Source: Phycomyces blakesleeanus NRRL 1555(-) (Eukaryota; Mucoromycota; Mucoromycetes; Mucorales; Phycomycetaceae). From it: 64,000 nt of DNA. Position 1 is the first letter of the stretch, and the number at the start of each line of letters is the position of its first letter. This document shows, in pieces, positions 28,701 through 40,092 of the stretch. Location: positions 248,001 to 312,000 of the forward strand of contig NW_017265170.1 in the NCBI RefSeq assembly GCF_001638985.1, given 5' to 3'. Made by a program: the position numbers and the translations under genes. The notes beneath the pieces were generated by a model. It ran no database searches, had not been told where the DNA came from, and was given only the letters and a program-made list of their open reading frames with translations.

Positions 28701-31177
28701 GCCAAGGCCAAGGTCAAGGCCAAGATGATAATGATGGGAATGATGGTGATGAAGAAGACGACGACGAGGATAACGAAGAAGAAGAAACAATTTATATCCC
28801 ACCTACGACAGAAGAAGACATTATTGGTAATCCGTTTGAGGTATCTGTACACGATCTTCATGAAGATCCCAACGGCCTCGAAAGTAATGAAACCAACTTT
28901 GGAGAAGACGGACGGAAGTCTCCCACATCTGACAACGAGACAGCCCAGACAAACTCAGCTCCTGAAGAAGACGAGGGGTCGAGTGAGGATAATGTTGACG
29001 ACCTTCTTTCAAGAGATATCGCTTCACGAGAACCAAACCGGATGAGCACTTCTTTAAGCAGAACGACATCAATGTCCATGTCAGCCCGCAGAAGTATCAA
29101 CCTTGACCACCTTGCCAACGAAATAAACGCCTCTCGTCTGGTAGATGGTGTGTCAACCTTGTCACAACAATCCCGACTAGACCTGGCATCACTCAAGGAT
29201 ACTCCTGCCTTGAGAGAGCTTCAGAAAAAACTGGAAAATGCAACCAAGCGCCTGAGTATCACTGCACGCTATCTTTCTTCAGTTGGTCAACGTAAGGACA
29301 GTCAGAGAAACTCGACAGACAGTACCTTGAGCACTGTGAGCACCATGAGTGACACAACCACATGTTGTACTCCCTCAGAATCTGGCGAAGACTCCAGTAC
29401 CGAGACAAAAGAAGATGTTACTATAGCGGAATTACCTACTCCTGGTGTGTCTAATAAGATCCCCGTCAAGGCAGTAGCCTCAGATTCAAATATAGTCAAT
29501 CCAGATGATTCTATGGCAAATAAGCACAAATTTATTCAACCTACCAAGGAGAAATCCGAAGAAATTATCTTGGCCAAGTTTACAGTAGAGGAGCCTTCGC
29601 AGGGGAACCAAACTATAGAGAATGTTATTTCGATAACATACATTACAAAGGAAGAGCCGGACGCAGTAAACTCAACACATGATACACCTGCTCCACTCCA
29701 AAGTGATGTGGCGGATTCTGTTATGGTACCTCCAAAACCGAAAAAGAATCTTTCTACAGTTGTTGAAGAAAAAGCACCTGTGCTTACCAAACCAGCAGTA
29801 GAAGAGTCTGTCTCTACAAAACCAGCTGTAGAAGAATTTGTTTTTACAAAGCCAGTTGTAGAAGAACTTGCCATATCCAAGTCCGATGTAAAAGAAAGAG
29901 ATATTTCTAAACTGACATTAGAGGAATCTGTATCTGACAAATCTGGGTCAACCAAGGTCTCTAAAACTTGTGACAATGATCAAAGATATGCTTTGCCTGA
30001 GCAAATAGCGGAAGCGGTTGTGGCATCCTCGGTTGATACACAGCCAGTTTTGTCAGTCGAGACAGAACCGAAAGATACCTTTTCCAAAGAATTAAAAGCA
30101 GACGTGTTTTTCTCAGCTCAGTCCACTCCGGACGAACCTGTTCGTGATGAATATATGTTTGCCAAGACTACACTTGATGAACCTATCGAACCCAAGCATG
30201 AAGTTGAGGATAAAGCTTCTAGTGGAATTGTGACAGAACAAGTTGATCAAACTCCGTCGAAAGCGAACGATACTTTAAGTGTTGGGCCTGATTTAGAAGA
30301 AGCTGTACTACCCGTATTCGATTCAGAAAAACCTGTTTTGGACAAGCATAAAGTAGAAGACGTCGTTTTGGATAAGCTTTGTGTGGAAGACGCTGCTACG
30401 CCTAAACCAATAGTAGAGGGAGTAAATAGCTTGGTGGATGCTAGTGAAGAAGAGATATCAGAATCGGATGTCCAGCTAAATGAAACAGTTGTTCACTCAA
30501 AGTCAGAAGACAACTCCCAATCTATATCCGAAGAAGTATTGACTACAGTCACCAAAGATCAAGAAGAGGAGATAATACAGGAGCACATCAAGATGAAACA
30601 AGATACAGAGCTGGATGAGCATGTTATTACCCGGCAGGCCGATGATCACATGGAGTATTTATCACAATTAAAGGATACAAAAGCTCAGAATGTCGGTACT
30701 GTGTCTTCAAAGTCTCCTCTTGAGGTCACAATCCCCACTAATAATATCCAAGATACCCTTATGTCAACATCTGCTCCTGCTACTGTATCAGAACCATCCT
30801 CACCTGTGCCACCAATGACTCCTAATGAAGATCATAATAACGAATCCATCCTGTCCGATCTTGAAGGAGCAGAGATCTTACTGGACAGCGTATTAGATGC
30901 CTTTGTTTCTCTCTCCAAGCATGCTGATCAGAATCGAGCCTTTTTGACTATTCTTGAGGGCAAGCTAGGTGAAATGAACAGCAAGATTTCACAGACAATA
31001 GATAATAAATCGGCCAACATACCCACTTCGACCTCATCTCCAACATCCCCAAGTACTCCTGTCGCGAATGAGATCGTACTCACAAACAACCTCGAAGAGC
31101 CAGCCACACTTCATCTACTCGAAAAATACTCTACCCTCTTACTGAAAATGGTGGAGAGCAAGATGTCAGCAGCATAG
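24090..31177 (+). CDS. WD40 scaffold protein of the WDR62/MAPKBP1 family
   Basis: About 2,053 residues from ten exons: 24090-24260, 24368-24772, 24899-25036, 25125-25301, 25410-25574, 25647-25717, 25826-26105, 26162-26498, 26621-26815 and 26955-31177. The double beta-propeller half aligns block by block with WDR62/MAPKBP1: [107 protein letters not shown]. The C-terminal half is low-complexity with Pro/Ser stretches, a GQ repeat, an acidic run, imperfect KPxVEE repeats (about 29780-29950) and a final helix [14 protein letters not shown] that may dimerise. Animal members scaffold JNK and act at spindle poles; a fungal role is unknown. Intron 6 holds a CA/TA microsatellite and exon 5 is followed by a GC-AG intron. 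Exon 5 could also start at 25383, adding nine residues in frame. Confidence 0.9.
25575..25646 (+). other. GC-AG intron in the WDR62-like gene
   Basis: The donor is CAG/GCAAGT and the acceptor TATTAG/GTTAAA. This is the only join that keeps DLQ-VKGAY in frame. Using the nearby GT (GCAA/GTCAAG) gives an immediate stop. Confidence 0.8.
25731..25778. repeat. (CA)n(TA)n microsatellite in intron
   Basis: Compound dinucleotide run located within the intron 25718-25825. Confidence 0.9.
26538..26583. repeat. TGTAGTG-type minisatellite in intron
   Basis: Degenerate units of TGTAGTG/TGTAATG repeated about seven times inside intron 26499-26620 of the WD40 gene. Confidence 0.7.
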
Positions 31178-31666
31178 TTGAAATTCTATTATGGCCACTT
31201 ACTTATCCACCCACGCACACCTTTTATTTTCTCTCATTTATTTGTTTGTTTGTTTGTTTGTTTGTATTCACTTTGCTATTTTCTTTTCCTCTATCTCTTT
31301 CATTATTTGCTGTCATTTTTTTTTTATCTTATCTTATTTTAATATTCAATGGGATGATACCGTAAATACCCCAACGCACACATACATCTTTATTTATATA
31401 TATATATATAATATAATAGTAATAATAATAAATAAAGCACTTCCAAAATGCGATTAATATTAAGCGCATATAAAACATCATGCATTTTATTAAGTTTTAT
31501 TTCGTGAAAAAAAATTAAAGTAAAATTTTAAGTAAAAGACCCTATCTGTGTGTGTGTATAAGTTATGTATTTGATTGGCTTATCAGATGCTGAGATTCAA
31601 CAGCAAGCCAAAGCACGATTGTACTTTTTTTGTGAGTTTGTTCGAGTTTCATTACTTTGTAACATC
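31178..31666. other. Intergenic between WD40 scaffold and EMC7
   Basis: About 490 bp of T-rich DNA with TTTG repeats (31235-31265) and a TA run (31395-31415). It serves as 3' flank of one gene and promoter of the next. No further feature seen. Confidence 0.6.
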
Positions 31667-32681
31667 ATGACTCGCCTCATCAGCTTTACGTATATTGTAT
31701 GGGTTGCAAGGTAGGGTTCCAAACTAAATCTAGAAACTTGCTGATCGACAGCTAATCTGGTTTTGGTCAAAGTTTATTTTTTGCCATTGCACAGGCAGCC
31801 AAGGTGAATGGTGTAATTAGCACAAATGGCATCTTGCCAGGTAAGAAAAGAGAAAGAAAGAAAGAAGAGGTATATTGAAACTTTAGTTTTATTGACTATT
31901 ATTACTTTGATTTTTCCTCTATCCAGATGTCAGCCTCCTCTCTCCATCAACACGTGTTACACTTAATGGAGCAGCTTATACTACTTTGATCAAAAAGAAT
32001 GGAGAGTTTGAATTGTTAGTACACATTCTATAACAACAACGAAGAAAAAAACTACATCAAACTCATCCATTTTTTATAGCCTTGACATCGTACCTGGATC
32101 ATACCTCTTGGAAATTCGATCGATCGACTACATCTTCCCAAAGGTATAATTAAAGCGAACCAACAAACAAAGTTCTGAACTCATGACAAGTATTGATGGA
32201 TATTTATAGTTGCGTGTGGACGTAACAGAAGACGGAGACGTGGTTGGTGCTTATACAGGAAGCGGGCACAACTGGGCTTCGACTGGACTACATATTGATC
32301 ATCCTTTCGAATTAAGAGCCAAACTTGAAGCTGAATACTTTGTTGTAAGCTACAAGTGATTATAACAGCAGACGATTATACTGACTACTGTGGTGTAGAA
32401 AAAGCAAGGGTTTAATTTACTGGGTATGTTCAAGAACCCAATGTTCTTGATGCTTGGATTCAGTGGTATTGCTATGTTTATTCTACCCATGATGATGAAG
32501 AACCTCGGTAAGGGTATATAGAATTTTAAAATGATGTAAAAAAGAAAGAAAGAACTTATTGCTAAACTATTATGCTTTTGAAGATCCTGAGGCTATGAAA
32601 GAGATCAATGCTTCTCAATCCGAGGCACAGAAGATGTTGACTGAGATGCCCAGTATTTCAAAGATGTTTAATAGCTCTTAA
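31667..32681 (+). CDS. emc7: ER membrane protein complex subunit 7 (EMC7)
   Basis: Subunit of the EMC insertase in the ER membrane. Seven short exons (31667-31710, 31773-31840, 31927-32014, 32080-32143, 32210-32344, 32399-32507, 32584-32681) give 201 residues. The N-terminus, MTRLISFTYIVWVASLFFAI, is a signal peptide, regained only when the first intron uses acceptor CAAAG at 31772. A lumenal beta-sandwich follows: VNGVISTNGILPDVSLLSPS, TLNGAAYTTLIKKNGEF, DIVPGSYLLEIRSIDYIFPK. One transmembrane helix (MFLMLGFSGIAMFILPMMM) and a short cytosolic tail DPEAMKEINASQSEAQKML end the protein, as in EMC7. No exon is long enough to stand out as an ORF, so automated ORF lists would miss it. Confidence 0.92.
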
Positions 32682-32940
32682 TATATAGGCATGTATGTTT
32701 TGGTCTGGGGGTTATCTACCACCGTCTTTTAGAGTTGTAACCGAAACCTTGTTTGACTATAGCCTTTTTTATAACAAATAATAAAAAAATAAAACAAAAT
32801 TTCTCATCTCGTCCGTGCGGGAGGGTGTGTATCTTCTCACGGCGGAGTATGACATAATCGCCGTCTTTCTGGGGTATATTTTAACGTCGATTAACCCAGG
32901 CACTTTAAGTTTCTTTACCATATAGCATTATTTTTTATTT

Positions 32941-34425
32941 ATGGCTTCTTTGACACGTTTTACTCGGGCAGTTGTACCCAACCTCCGTGTACCAAGATCG
33001 ACCTATATCAAGTCAGCCTCGACATATGGTCTCAGTAGTCCTCGGTTCTTTTCAGCTGTTGCGCCAAAGATTAATACCCCCGAAGTGACACTGTCTCATA
33101 CAGATAGTGATGCCATCCATGTCAACTGGCATGACATTCAGACCAGTCAGGCCGACCCTCACACTGCTAAAAGCGCCTACAGCTACCTTTGGCTGAGAGA
33201 TAACTGTCTGTGCGAACAATGTGTCCATCCTTCCAGTCGCCAAAAGCTGCATTCCTCGGCTGACATTCCGCTTGACATTGCACCCACATCAGTGCGCATT
33301 GAAAATGGTGAAGCAGAGATTGTCTGGAACAAACCTTTGCGCCACCAATCAGATAATGTCCATGTAAGCCGTTATCCCGTCTCGTTCCTGAACACATATC
33401 GTTCCGACAAGACAAGCGAGGCTTTCAGATTCAACCAAATTAAACCAACTACGTGGTCCCGAGATGAATATGACCTTAAGTGGGTATCTTACGATGACTA
33501 TATGAACACCGACGCAGGTCTTCATGAGGTCGTTCAGCGCCTCTACAATCGAGGCCTTGTTTTTCTTAAGGATGTTCCAATCAAAGACAGTGGTGCCACT
33601 GATGTGGCCGAGCGCATTGGTCCTATCCAGGAAACCTTTTATGGCCGTGACTTTGATGTGAAGAATATTGCAAAGTCGATCAATATTGCATACACTAGCC
33701 TTTATTTGGGATTCCACATGGATTTAATGCAAGTTTAATACATATATATTTAAGGTTTTTGCTTTGCATATTTGGGCTAACATCATTAAGCTTATAGGTA
33801 CCTTGATAGCCCACCTGGAATTCAGCTCTTACACAGTCTTCAGAACACAGTAACTGGTGGTGCGAGCATCTTTGTAGATTCTTACCGCGCTGCCGAGCTT
33901 CTTAAAGAAAGCTACCCTGAAGACTATGAAATTTTGCAAAAGACACCTGTTGCCTTTCATTATTTGAACAATGGACACCACATGTATTATCGCCGCCCCA
34001 CTCTTGTCACAGGTGAAGATCAAAGTGGACCAGCATGGGATATGCATGTCAACTATGCCCCACAATTCCAAGGACCCATGGACCACCTTTCCCCTGCCGA
34101 AGCAAAGAAATTTTATAGAGCCTACCAGCGTTTTGCCGACTTTGTAGAAGACGAGAAACTTAGATTTCAGTTGACTTTACAGCCTGGGCAACTTGGTAAG
34201 TTATTAAATTCCTCTTTTTTTTTGAAGGAGGTAATCAACTTCTATACTAACCAAATGCCTGAAAAAAAAGTTATGTTTGCCAATCGACGTGTGCTTCATG
34301 GTCGAACTTCGTTTGATCCTGCCAGCGGTGACCGTCATCTCAAGGGTACTTATCTGAACCTTGATTCTCTTAAAGACAAGTTGCGTGTCTTGTCTGCTGA
34401 ATATGGTTTCAATACTGGTGTTTAA
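32941..34425 (+). CDS. Gamma-butyrobetaine dioxygenase-family enzyme (carnitine biosynthesis)
   Basis: Fe(II)/2-oxoglutarate dioxygenase. Exons 32941-33728, 33798-34195 and 34271-34425 give 446 residues. The N-terminus is rich in Arg/Ser/Ala and suits a mitochondrial leader. Next comes the zinc-binding N-terminal domain (YLWLRDNCLCEQC, HPSSRQKLH), then the double-stranded beta-helix with the iron ligands in GFHMDLMYLDSPPGIQLLH (HxD) and the distal His in NRRVLHGRTSFD. This family covers gamma-butyrobetaine hydroxylase and trimethyllysine hydroxylase; PPGIQLLH and the overall layout favour the former, but substrate is inferred. The first intron has a GC donor. The second intron (34196-34270) is 75 nt, in frame and free of stops, so retention would add 25 residues just before the distal iron ligand. 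Confidence 0.87.
33729..33797 (+). other. GC-AG intron in the butyrobetaine dioxygenase gene
   Basis: Donor AAT/GCAAGT and acceptor TTATAG/G. It joins HMDLM to YLDSPPG, restoring the iron-binding block; the alternative GT two bases further puts the next exon out of frame. Confidence 0.85.
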
Positions 34426-34635
34426 AAAATGTATACAATATTTCCTTATTTTTTCGACTCTTCTTGACCTTCTCTCTTCTTTTTCAAAAAATAAAATATA
34501 AAAAGAAAGAAAGAGAAATAGAGTGGGAAGCATAGCGTGCATGTATATTTTTTAAGAAAAGAAGAAAAATAAATAAATAAAAAGTAATTATAATAAAATA
34601 TGAGATGTGTGGATGTCTTTTCTCTCTTGCTTTCC

Positions 34636-35758
34636 CTATGCCAACGGCTTTTGGAATTTCGCTTGAGCAAATATACGATCAACGTTGAGTTCTAGGCGCC
34701 TATTGGTCGTTTCTCTATAGATGTACTCGTTCTTTAATGTCTTGAACCCTTCAGCTTCAAATCGAGACTGGAGATCTTCGAGAGAGAAGAAATAACTCAT
34801 GGTGCCTATATTAGAAAGTATGTGATTAGTTGTGTATAAGCCTTTGGTATTAAGTACATTTACTTACCATCCTGGCGTACATAAAGGTTGCTCTCGAGTT
34901 TCTTATCAGATGCTGCACTAAACTTGAGTTGTGCTTCATCATATAGACCATAATCACGGAACAGAACTGCTCCTCCAGGCTTCAAAACTTTGAAGATGTT
35001 TTGGATGGCAAAGGCGAACTTCTCGGGAGGGATTGCCGAGAAGACGAAGATGGCGGACACCTATATCAAACACACACACACACACAAATGTATATTAAAT
35101 ATATATTCCTTGTTTCACATATTTATCTCGATACTTTACTAGATCCAAGCTTTCTGCAGGTATATTATCAGTAAGTGAATCTTGAGTCAAGTCGCACACA
35201 AATGCTTTGCAGCGAGATTCATCATAATGTTCGTTGTCTTTAACCATGTCAACAGCTCGTTTCGAAAAGTCACATGCGTAGATAAAGAGGCCAGGGTTCT
35301 CGATAAGAGCCGGGAATACAAAGTTGCCAACACCACATCCAACCTCTAGGCAAACCTTTTGCATGCAAATCAATAGATAATTCTGAATAATTGATAAAAA
35401 GATGTTTCCTACCTTTGATTGACCTTCTTGGTAAGCAAGGTCCTCAAACTCACGGTTGGTCCAGTGACGATCTATGCGAACAACAAAATAGGTATTATAG
35501 ACTAATATTATCTAAATTATACATGTATATATATATATAAGTACCCTTGAAGAACTTGGTTGTGTTGCGTCTATAGAACATGTCCCAGTTCTTGGCTGCC
35601 TCTTTTTTGTATTTATTGATCCAAAACGCAGGGACTTCTTTTGTGTCATTTCCGATCAATTCCTGGGCACGCTTAACATGGCTTTCAAGTCGTTCATCGT
35701 CCATTTTCAGGCGAGCGGCATCTCGATTACGCTTGGGAACATCAGTAACGTCTTGCAT
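34636..35758 (-). CDS. tRNA 3-methylcytidine methyltransferase, METTL6/Trm141 type
   Basis: SAM-dependent enzyme that makes m3C32, probably in tRNA-Ser by family analogy. Five exons (35545-35758, 35413-35471, 35140-35355, 34868-35060, 34636-34805) give 283 residues. Blocks in order: [31 protein letters not shown] motif [88 protein letters not shown] and [11 protein letters not shown]. The set matches METTL6 better than METTL2/8 (no N-terminal extension, [11 protein letters not shown] middle). The true ATG is at 35758. It converges with the dioxygenase gene, stops about 210 bp apart. Confidence 0.88.
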
Positions 35759-36266
35759 GTCAATGATCAAAGAAAAAGAGGGCAGTCACTTGAAAGAACA
35801 AACTTGCTTGAACTTGTTAAATTGGCAGAATTTGGAATCCAGGACAGCGGAACAGTCCCCTAGAAACTACAATTTTTTTTTATATTTGTCAAAAAAAAAA
35901 GATACCGATGGTTTAAAAGCAATAGATTACAACCTATCCAAGTTCTTCAATTCACAAATTCAATATACCAACTTTTGTATTTTACTATATAGAAAGTTGG
36001 TTGATTACCAGTACTTTTAAAAGAGTAGATCTATTGAATATCCTGTGTGATATTTATGGCTTGTTACTGTTGTTTCAATTTCAACTACTTATATATAAAC
36101 GGAAAGATCACTTTTTTTGCAGAATAACCAGAAATTAATATTAAAAGGAAAAGGTTTCAGCGTAAAAGTAATTGGTTTTTTTTTCTTTTAAGAAAAATAG
36201 AATATTTTGTGGTACAGTATATGAATCACCACGCTCATTTTCTATAGCTGTTATTGCTTCTGATGT
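35759..36266. other. AT-rich promoter side of the METTL6-like gene
   Basis: No gene recognised; poly-A/T runs are frequent. It ends at the inverted-repeat element below. Confidence 0.5.
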
Positions 36267-36627
36267 ATTTGGTATGGACAGACTAAAAGTTCAAAAAAAA
36301 AAGGTAAAAAAAAGGCAAAGATGTAAGCCGTATTATTGGCTGATCTTCTTCCACTGCCATCAGGATTAAGACGGAGAGCATCTTTTTGATGGAAACGATG
36401 TGCTGTAGAGGGCAAGATGTAGAAATACTTGCGATAAAATATTCTTAATGACAGAGACGGGATTATAAGCACAATTTTATCTAATATGTACTCGAACTAA
36501 TTTCGAACTTTTTTTTCTTAAAAAAAAAGTGCGGTCAGTCATAAATTAGTCTGATTGGCCAAATTCAAGATGAACTAGTTTTACCCTTTTTTGCATTTTT
36601 TACCCTTTTGGTCTGTCCACACCAAAC
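36267..36627. mobile_element. Inverted-repeat element (MITE-like), about 360 bp
   Basis: The left end TTTGGTATGGACAGACTAAA (36268 onward) matches the reverse complement of the right end, TTTGGTGTGGACAGACCAAA (36607-36627). The match continues loosely inward through A-rich GGTAAAAA and GGCAAAG/TGCAAAAA blocks. The interior has no coding potential. This layout suits a non-autonomous DNA transposon of Tc1/mariner style, but no clean target duplication is visible and the arms have diverged. Confidence 0.55.
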
Positions 36628-37193
36628 GTTTTATAACTTTTTGTATGTGAACTATTGCGTAACTGATTGTATCTTGGAGCTCTACATTATGCGCCTACAT
36701 TGTGCGCCTAAATTCTGTGAATACTCTTAACCTAATGTTTTAATTCTTGATCGGCTTTCTTTTTGCTGTGTGTATTCTGTCAAAAATAAAATAATTTAAC
36801 TTTTCTATATGTCAGTTATTTATAAATTTGCATAGCAATCAGTTTGGTTTTTTTTTTTATTTAATTTTTGATCCTTTCGAATTACGCTTTTTTTTTGGAT
36901 AATATTTGCCAAAATTCTATCAAACTTCTTGTTCATATTTTGCAAATGGGTTTTCTTTAAATTTATTTTTCAGTAAAAGTTCTTGCCGTCCGTTACAAGG
37001 AATAAAAGGTCGCTAAACCAGGTGATTCGTTAGTTTCCTAGCTTTTGTTTTAAATCAGTGAGAGAAGGAGAGATAAAGCTTGTAAATTTACAGAAAAAAA
37101 AAGATAGGTGTTTCAATTAAGCGACGTGGACAAAAAAAGATGCATTATATCGAGACAGTCACTTGGTTTCCTTTTTGAACCAGTTCTTTCACT
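36628..37193. promoter_or_regulatory. Upstream region of prp18
   Basis: AT-rich flank preceding the prp18 ATG at 37194. No ORF or RNA gene seen. Direct repeats of TGCGCCTA at about 36689-36713 are of unknown meaning. Confidence 0.4.
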
Positions 37194-38797
37194 ATGGACT
37201 TTCTAAAGAGTGCCATCGCAGAAGAGATCTCAAAGAAGCGCAAGGTGATCGACTCTGCTTCTTCAAATGGCCGTGCAGAAAAGAAGAAGTACCTTAGCCG
37301 AGCAGAGTTAGAACGTATACGTGAAGAAGAGTATCATCGTGAAGAAAATGAACGCATAGCCAAAGAAAAAGAAGTAAATCTAAATCTAAATTAGAATTCA
37401 TAACATCTGATCCTCTAATGCTAACATTTTATACTTTATTAGAAAAAGGACATTCAAAAAGAAAAAGAGGTAGATATATAAATAGTTAATTGAATATTGA
37501 AATGATAATGATATAGTGAATCTAACCAAATGAATAGGATCAAGTCATTAGAGAACAAGAAAAGCAGCAGGCAGCAGCCAAAGAAAGCAAGGAAAGCAAA
37601 GAAGAGGTATGTGATATATACGATGGTCTGAAACAACTCCCTTTTTTTTAAACGGTCAGCTTTCAGCATGTAGAAATTGAAACCTTTAATATCTCTCGAC
37701 AAGAAGTAGTCCGTCGTCTACGTGCCAAGGGTCAGCCTATTCGACTGTTCGCAGAAACTGACAAACAATGCAGAATCCGTTTGCGTGCTCTGGAGCTTAT
37801 GGAGGAGCGATCAGAGGTAAAATATTAACTGAACAAGCATTTAGTTATTTATTTATACATTTATGTATTTTCGAGAAGAGTTAAGCTGTTGTTGTTGTTG
37901 TTTGTTTTTTTTTGCTTAACTAACGCTGGTTTGTAGGATCAAGGACAACGAAATGACTTTATGCGACAGTTGGGAGAGATGGAAGAGGGCATGAAGTTGG
38001 ATGTACTGAGACAAAAGGACGGTATTGTAGATGATAAAAGTCTCAAGAAGCCCAAGAAGCCAGATCTTGTGGTAGAACCAATTACCCTAGGATTACTTCA
38101 AGCAGATCGTGATAGACTTAATATGCAGATTTATGCTTATTTGGCGGTAAGAGCCGTACCTTATTTATTTAATATGTATTATAAAAGTGCAGTGTTTTAA
38201 ATATTTCTGCTATAGTACACTCAACAAGAATGGGCAGACTTTATGGAGCAGCGACCAGAAGAAGAAAAGCGTAGTACCCAGGGCAAGAGAGCTGCTGTTC
38301 TTCAGAAACAAACAGCTGAATATATCAAACCCCTTTTGAAACAATTGAAAAAGAGAGTAAGTCAAAGAAGAAGAAGAAAAAAACTCGTTCTCGACTGACA
38401 CCTTTTTTTCTATATGTATATTCTTTCAGTCCCTGGAGCCTGACATTTTGGCCCGTGTTGCAGAAATTACCCACCACATGCAGAATCGTCGATACCGTGA
38501 TGCGCAGGATTCTTACCTCCAGTTGTCTATCGGCAATGCTCCATGGCCTATTGGTGTTACCATGGTTGGGTAAATTGCTTGAACACTTAAAATATATCAC
38601 AAAAAAAAAGACAAATTTACTTATCAAACTATACTACTAGTATTCACGAACGTTCTGCTCGTGAAAAGATTTTCTCCTCTCAGGTCGCCCATGTGCTTAA
38701 CGATGAAACTTCCCGAAAGTGGATTCAGTCTGTCAAGCGATTGATGACATTTGCCCAGAGCAAATACCCTCCCGACACCCTCAGCCAAATTTCATAA
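37194..38797 (+). CDS. prp18: Pre-mRNA splicing factor Prp18
   Basis: Spliceosome second-step factor acting in 3' splice-site joining. Eight exons (37194-37373, 37443-37469, 37538-37606, 37667-37816, 37937-38146, 38216-38356, 38430-38569, 38641-38797) give 357 residues. The N-terminal half is a charged helix ([23 protein letters not shown]) leading to the PRP4-like module [20 protein letters not shown]. The Prp18 domain follows: [52 protein letters not shown] and the terminal [18 protein letters not shown]. Complete, with conserved loop residues present. Exon 2 is a 27-nt micro-exon of Lys/Glu codons. Confidence 0.95.
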
Positions 38798-38944
38798 TAA
38801 TAAAAAACAGACAATTGAATAATTGAACATACATAAAAAAAATAAGAAAAAAATTAAAAACAAGAAACCAGCTTCTTTATTGTTCCGCCCAGCGACCCTT
38901 TAGAATGAAGAAAAAAGCCAATATATGTTATGATATTGTTTGGC

Positions 38945-40092
38945 TTATAGATTATATTTTGGCTTGAAGATCCATGAATTGCCGAGGATGCCATGTCCCT
39001 GAGCTGCTGCCAGACGATAATACTTAGCAGCCTGAAAGAGATCCTTTTTCACACCATGGCCATTATAATAGCAATGTGCAACATCATTCTAGGATGTTTC
39101 GTTAGTATTACAAAAGGGGGTATTTAGGGGTGTTTTCTTCTACCTGTCCATCAGCATCTCCTAATTCAGCAGCAATTTTAAAGTAATAAAAGGCGGTTTC
39201 TCTATTCTTCGGAACTCCCCAGCCTTGTTGGAACGATACACCCAATTCATATATAGCCATAATAAGTTCTCCTTTGGAGGCCAATGCGTTGTTATTCATC
39301 CCATGCAACTGGAGTAATTCATCGACAGCATGCTCGGCAGCTTTTTGAAGATAATGAAAAGCAAGCGAGCCGTTTAGTTGACAGCCCTAAATTACACAAT
39401 AAGGAAGGGGGGGTTTACCGAGGCCAATTGTTAATTGACGGTACACATTTTGTTATCGTTGTTGTTGTTGTTGTTTTTGTTTACATTACCCATCCATGGC
39501 GCAGAGAGATGCCATAGAGAAACATGCCGATAGGAGAACCTTGTTTGGCTGCCAGGCGAAAGAAATGGGTAGCTTTCTCCAATTGGCCAAGTTCATGGCA
39601 CTCGATACCCTTTTGGACATGTGTGTCAACCTGACGATCAATTCCAAGTTGTTTCTTATTGGCTTGGCCATTGTATCCTTGTCTTTCTCTTTCCCGGGTG
39701 ATTCCGTTAATTGCGGCAGCGGCAGCGGCAGCTTCTCTTAGAGTAGCATTGGAGCCTTTGAGCTTCGGAGTTGTATGTTAAGAAAAGGGATGTGTGACAA
39801 TGATGAATTTCAATTCATTTCATTTCATTTCATTCCTTATTTATTTATATTTATATTTATTTTTGAATGTCCATACCTGCAAAGAACGGACAACTTCTTC
39901 ATCACAGTCATTGGACTGCAATCTAATGAACGATTGTCAGATCAATCTTGATCCAGTTTTATAATTTAGTTTAATTTACGTGACTGATGAGGTACTCGCA
40001 TGGCGACCTGTTACTGAAATAGATTGACAAACATGGTTATTTGGTGGTGGTTCCTGATGTTTGTGGAATAACAAGTGTAGACGCTTGAGCAT
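38945..40092 (-). CDS. Sel1-like repeat protein of the Nif1/Dsf2 type
   Basis: Five exons (39980-40092, 39877-39922, 39490-39762, 39144-39386, 38945-39088) give 272 residues. After a short basic N-terminus and an alanine tract from a GCN repeat, tandem Sel1 units follow: HVQKGIECHELGQLEKATHF, FRLAAKQGSPIGMFLYGISL, IYELGVSFQQGWGVPKN, AHCYYNGHGVKKDLFQAAKY. It ends with GNSWIFKPKY, typical of the fungal Nif1 (mitosis inhibitor) / Dsf2 group. These act as adaptors; partners here are unknown. It is shorter than many members, which carry long N-terminal extensions, so an upstream exon could be missing. Confidence 0.75.

Noticed and set aside
29536..29976. 146-codon minus-strand ORF inside the WD40 scaffold gene
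   Set aside because: Shadow of the low-complexity KPxVEE-rich coding exon.
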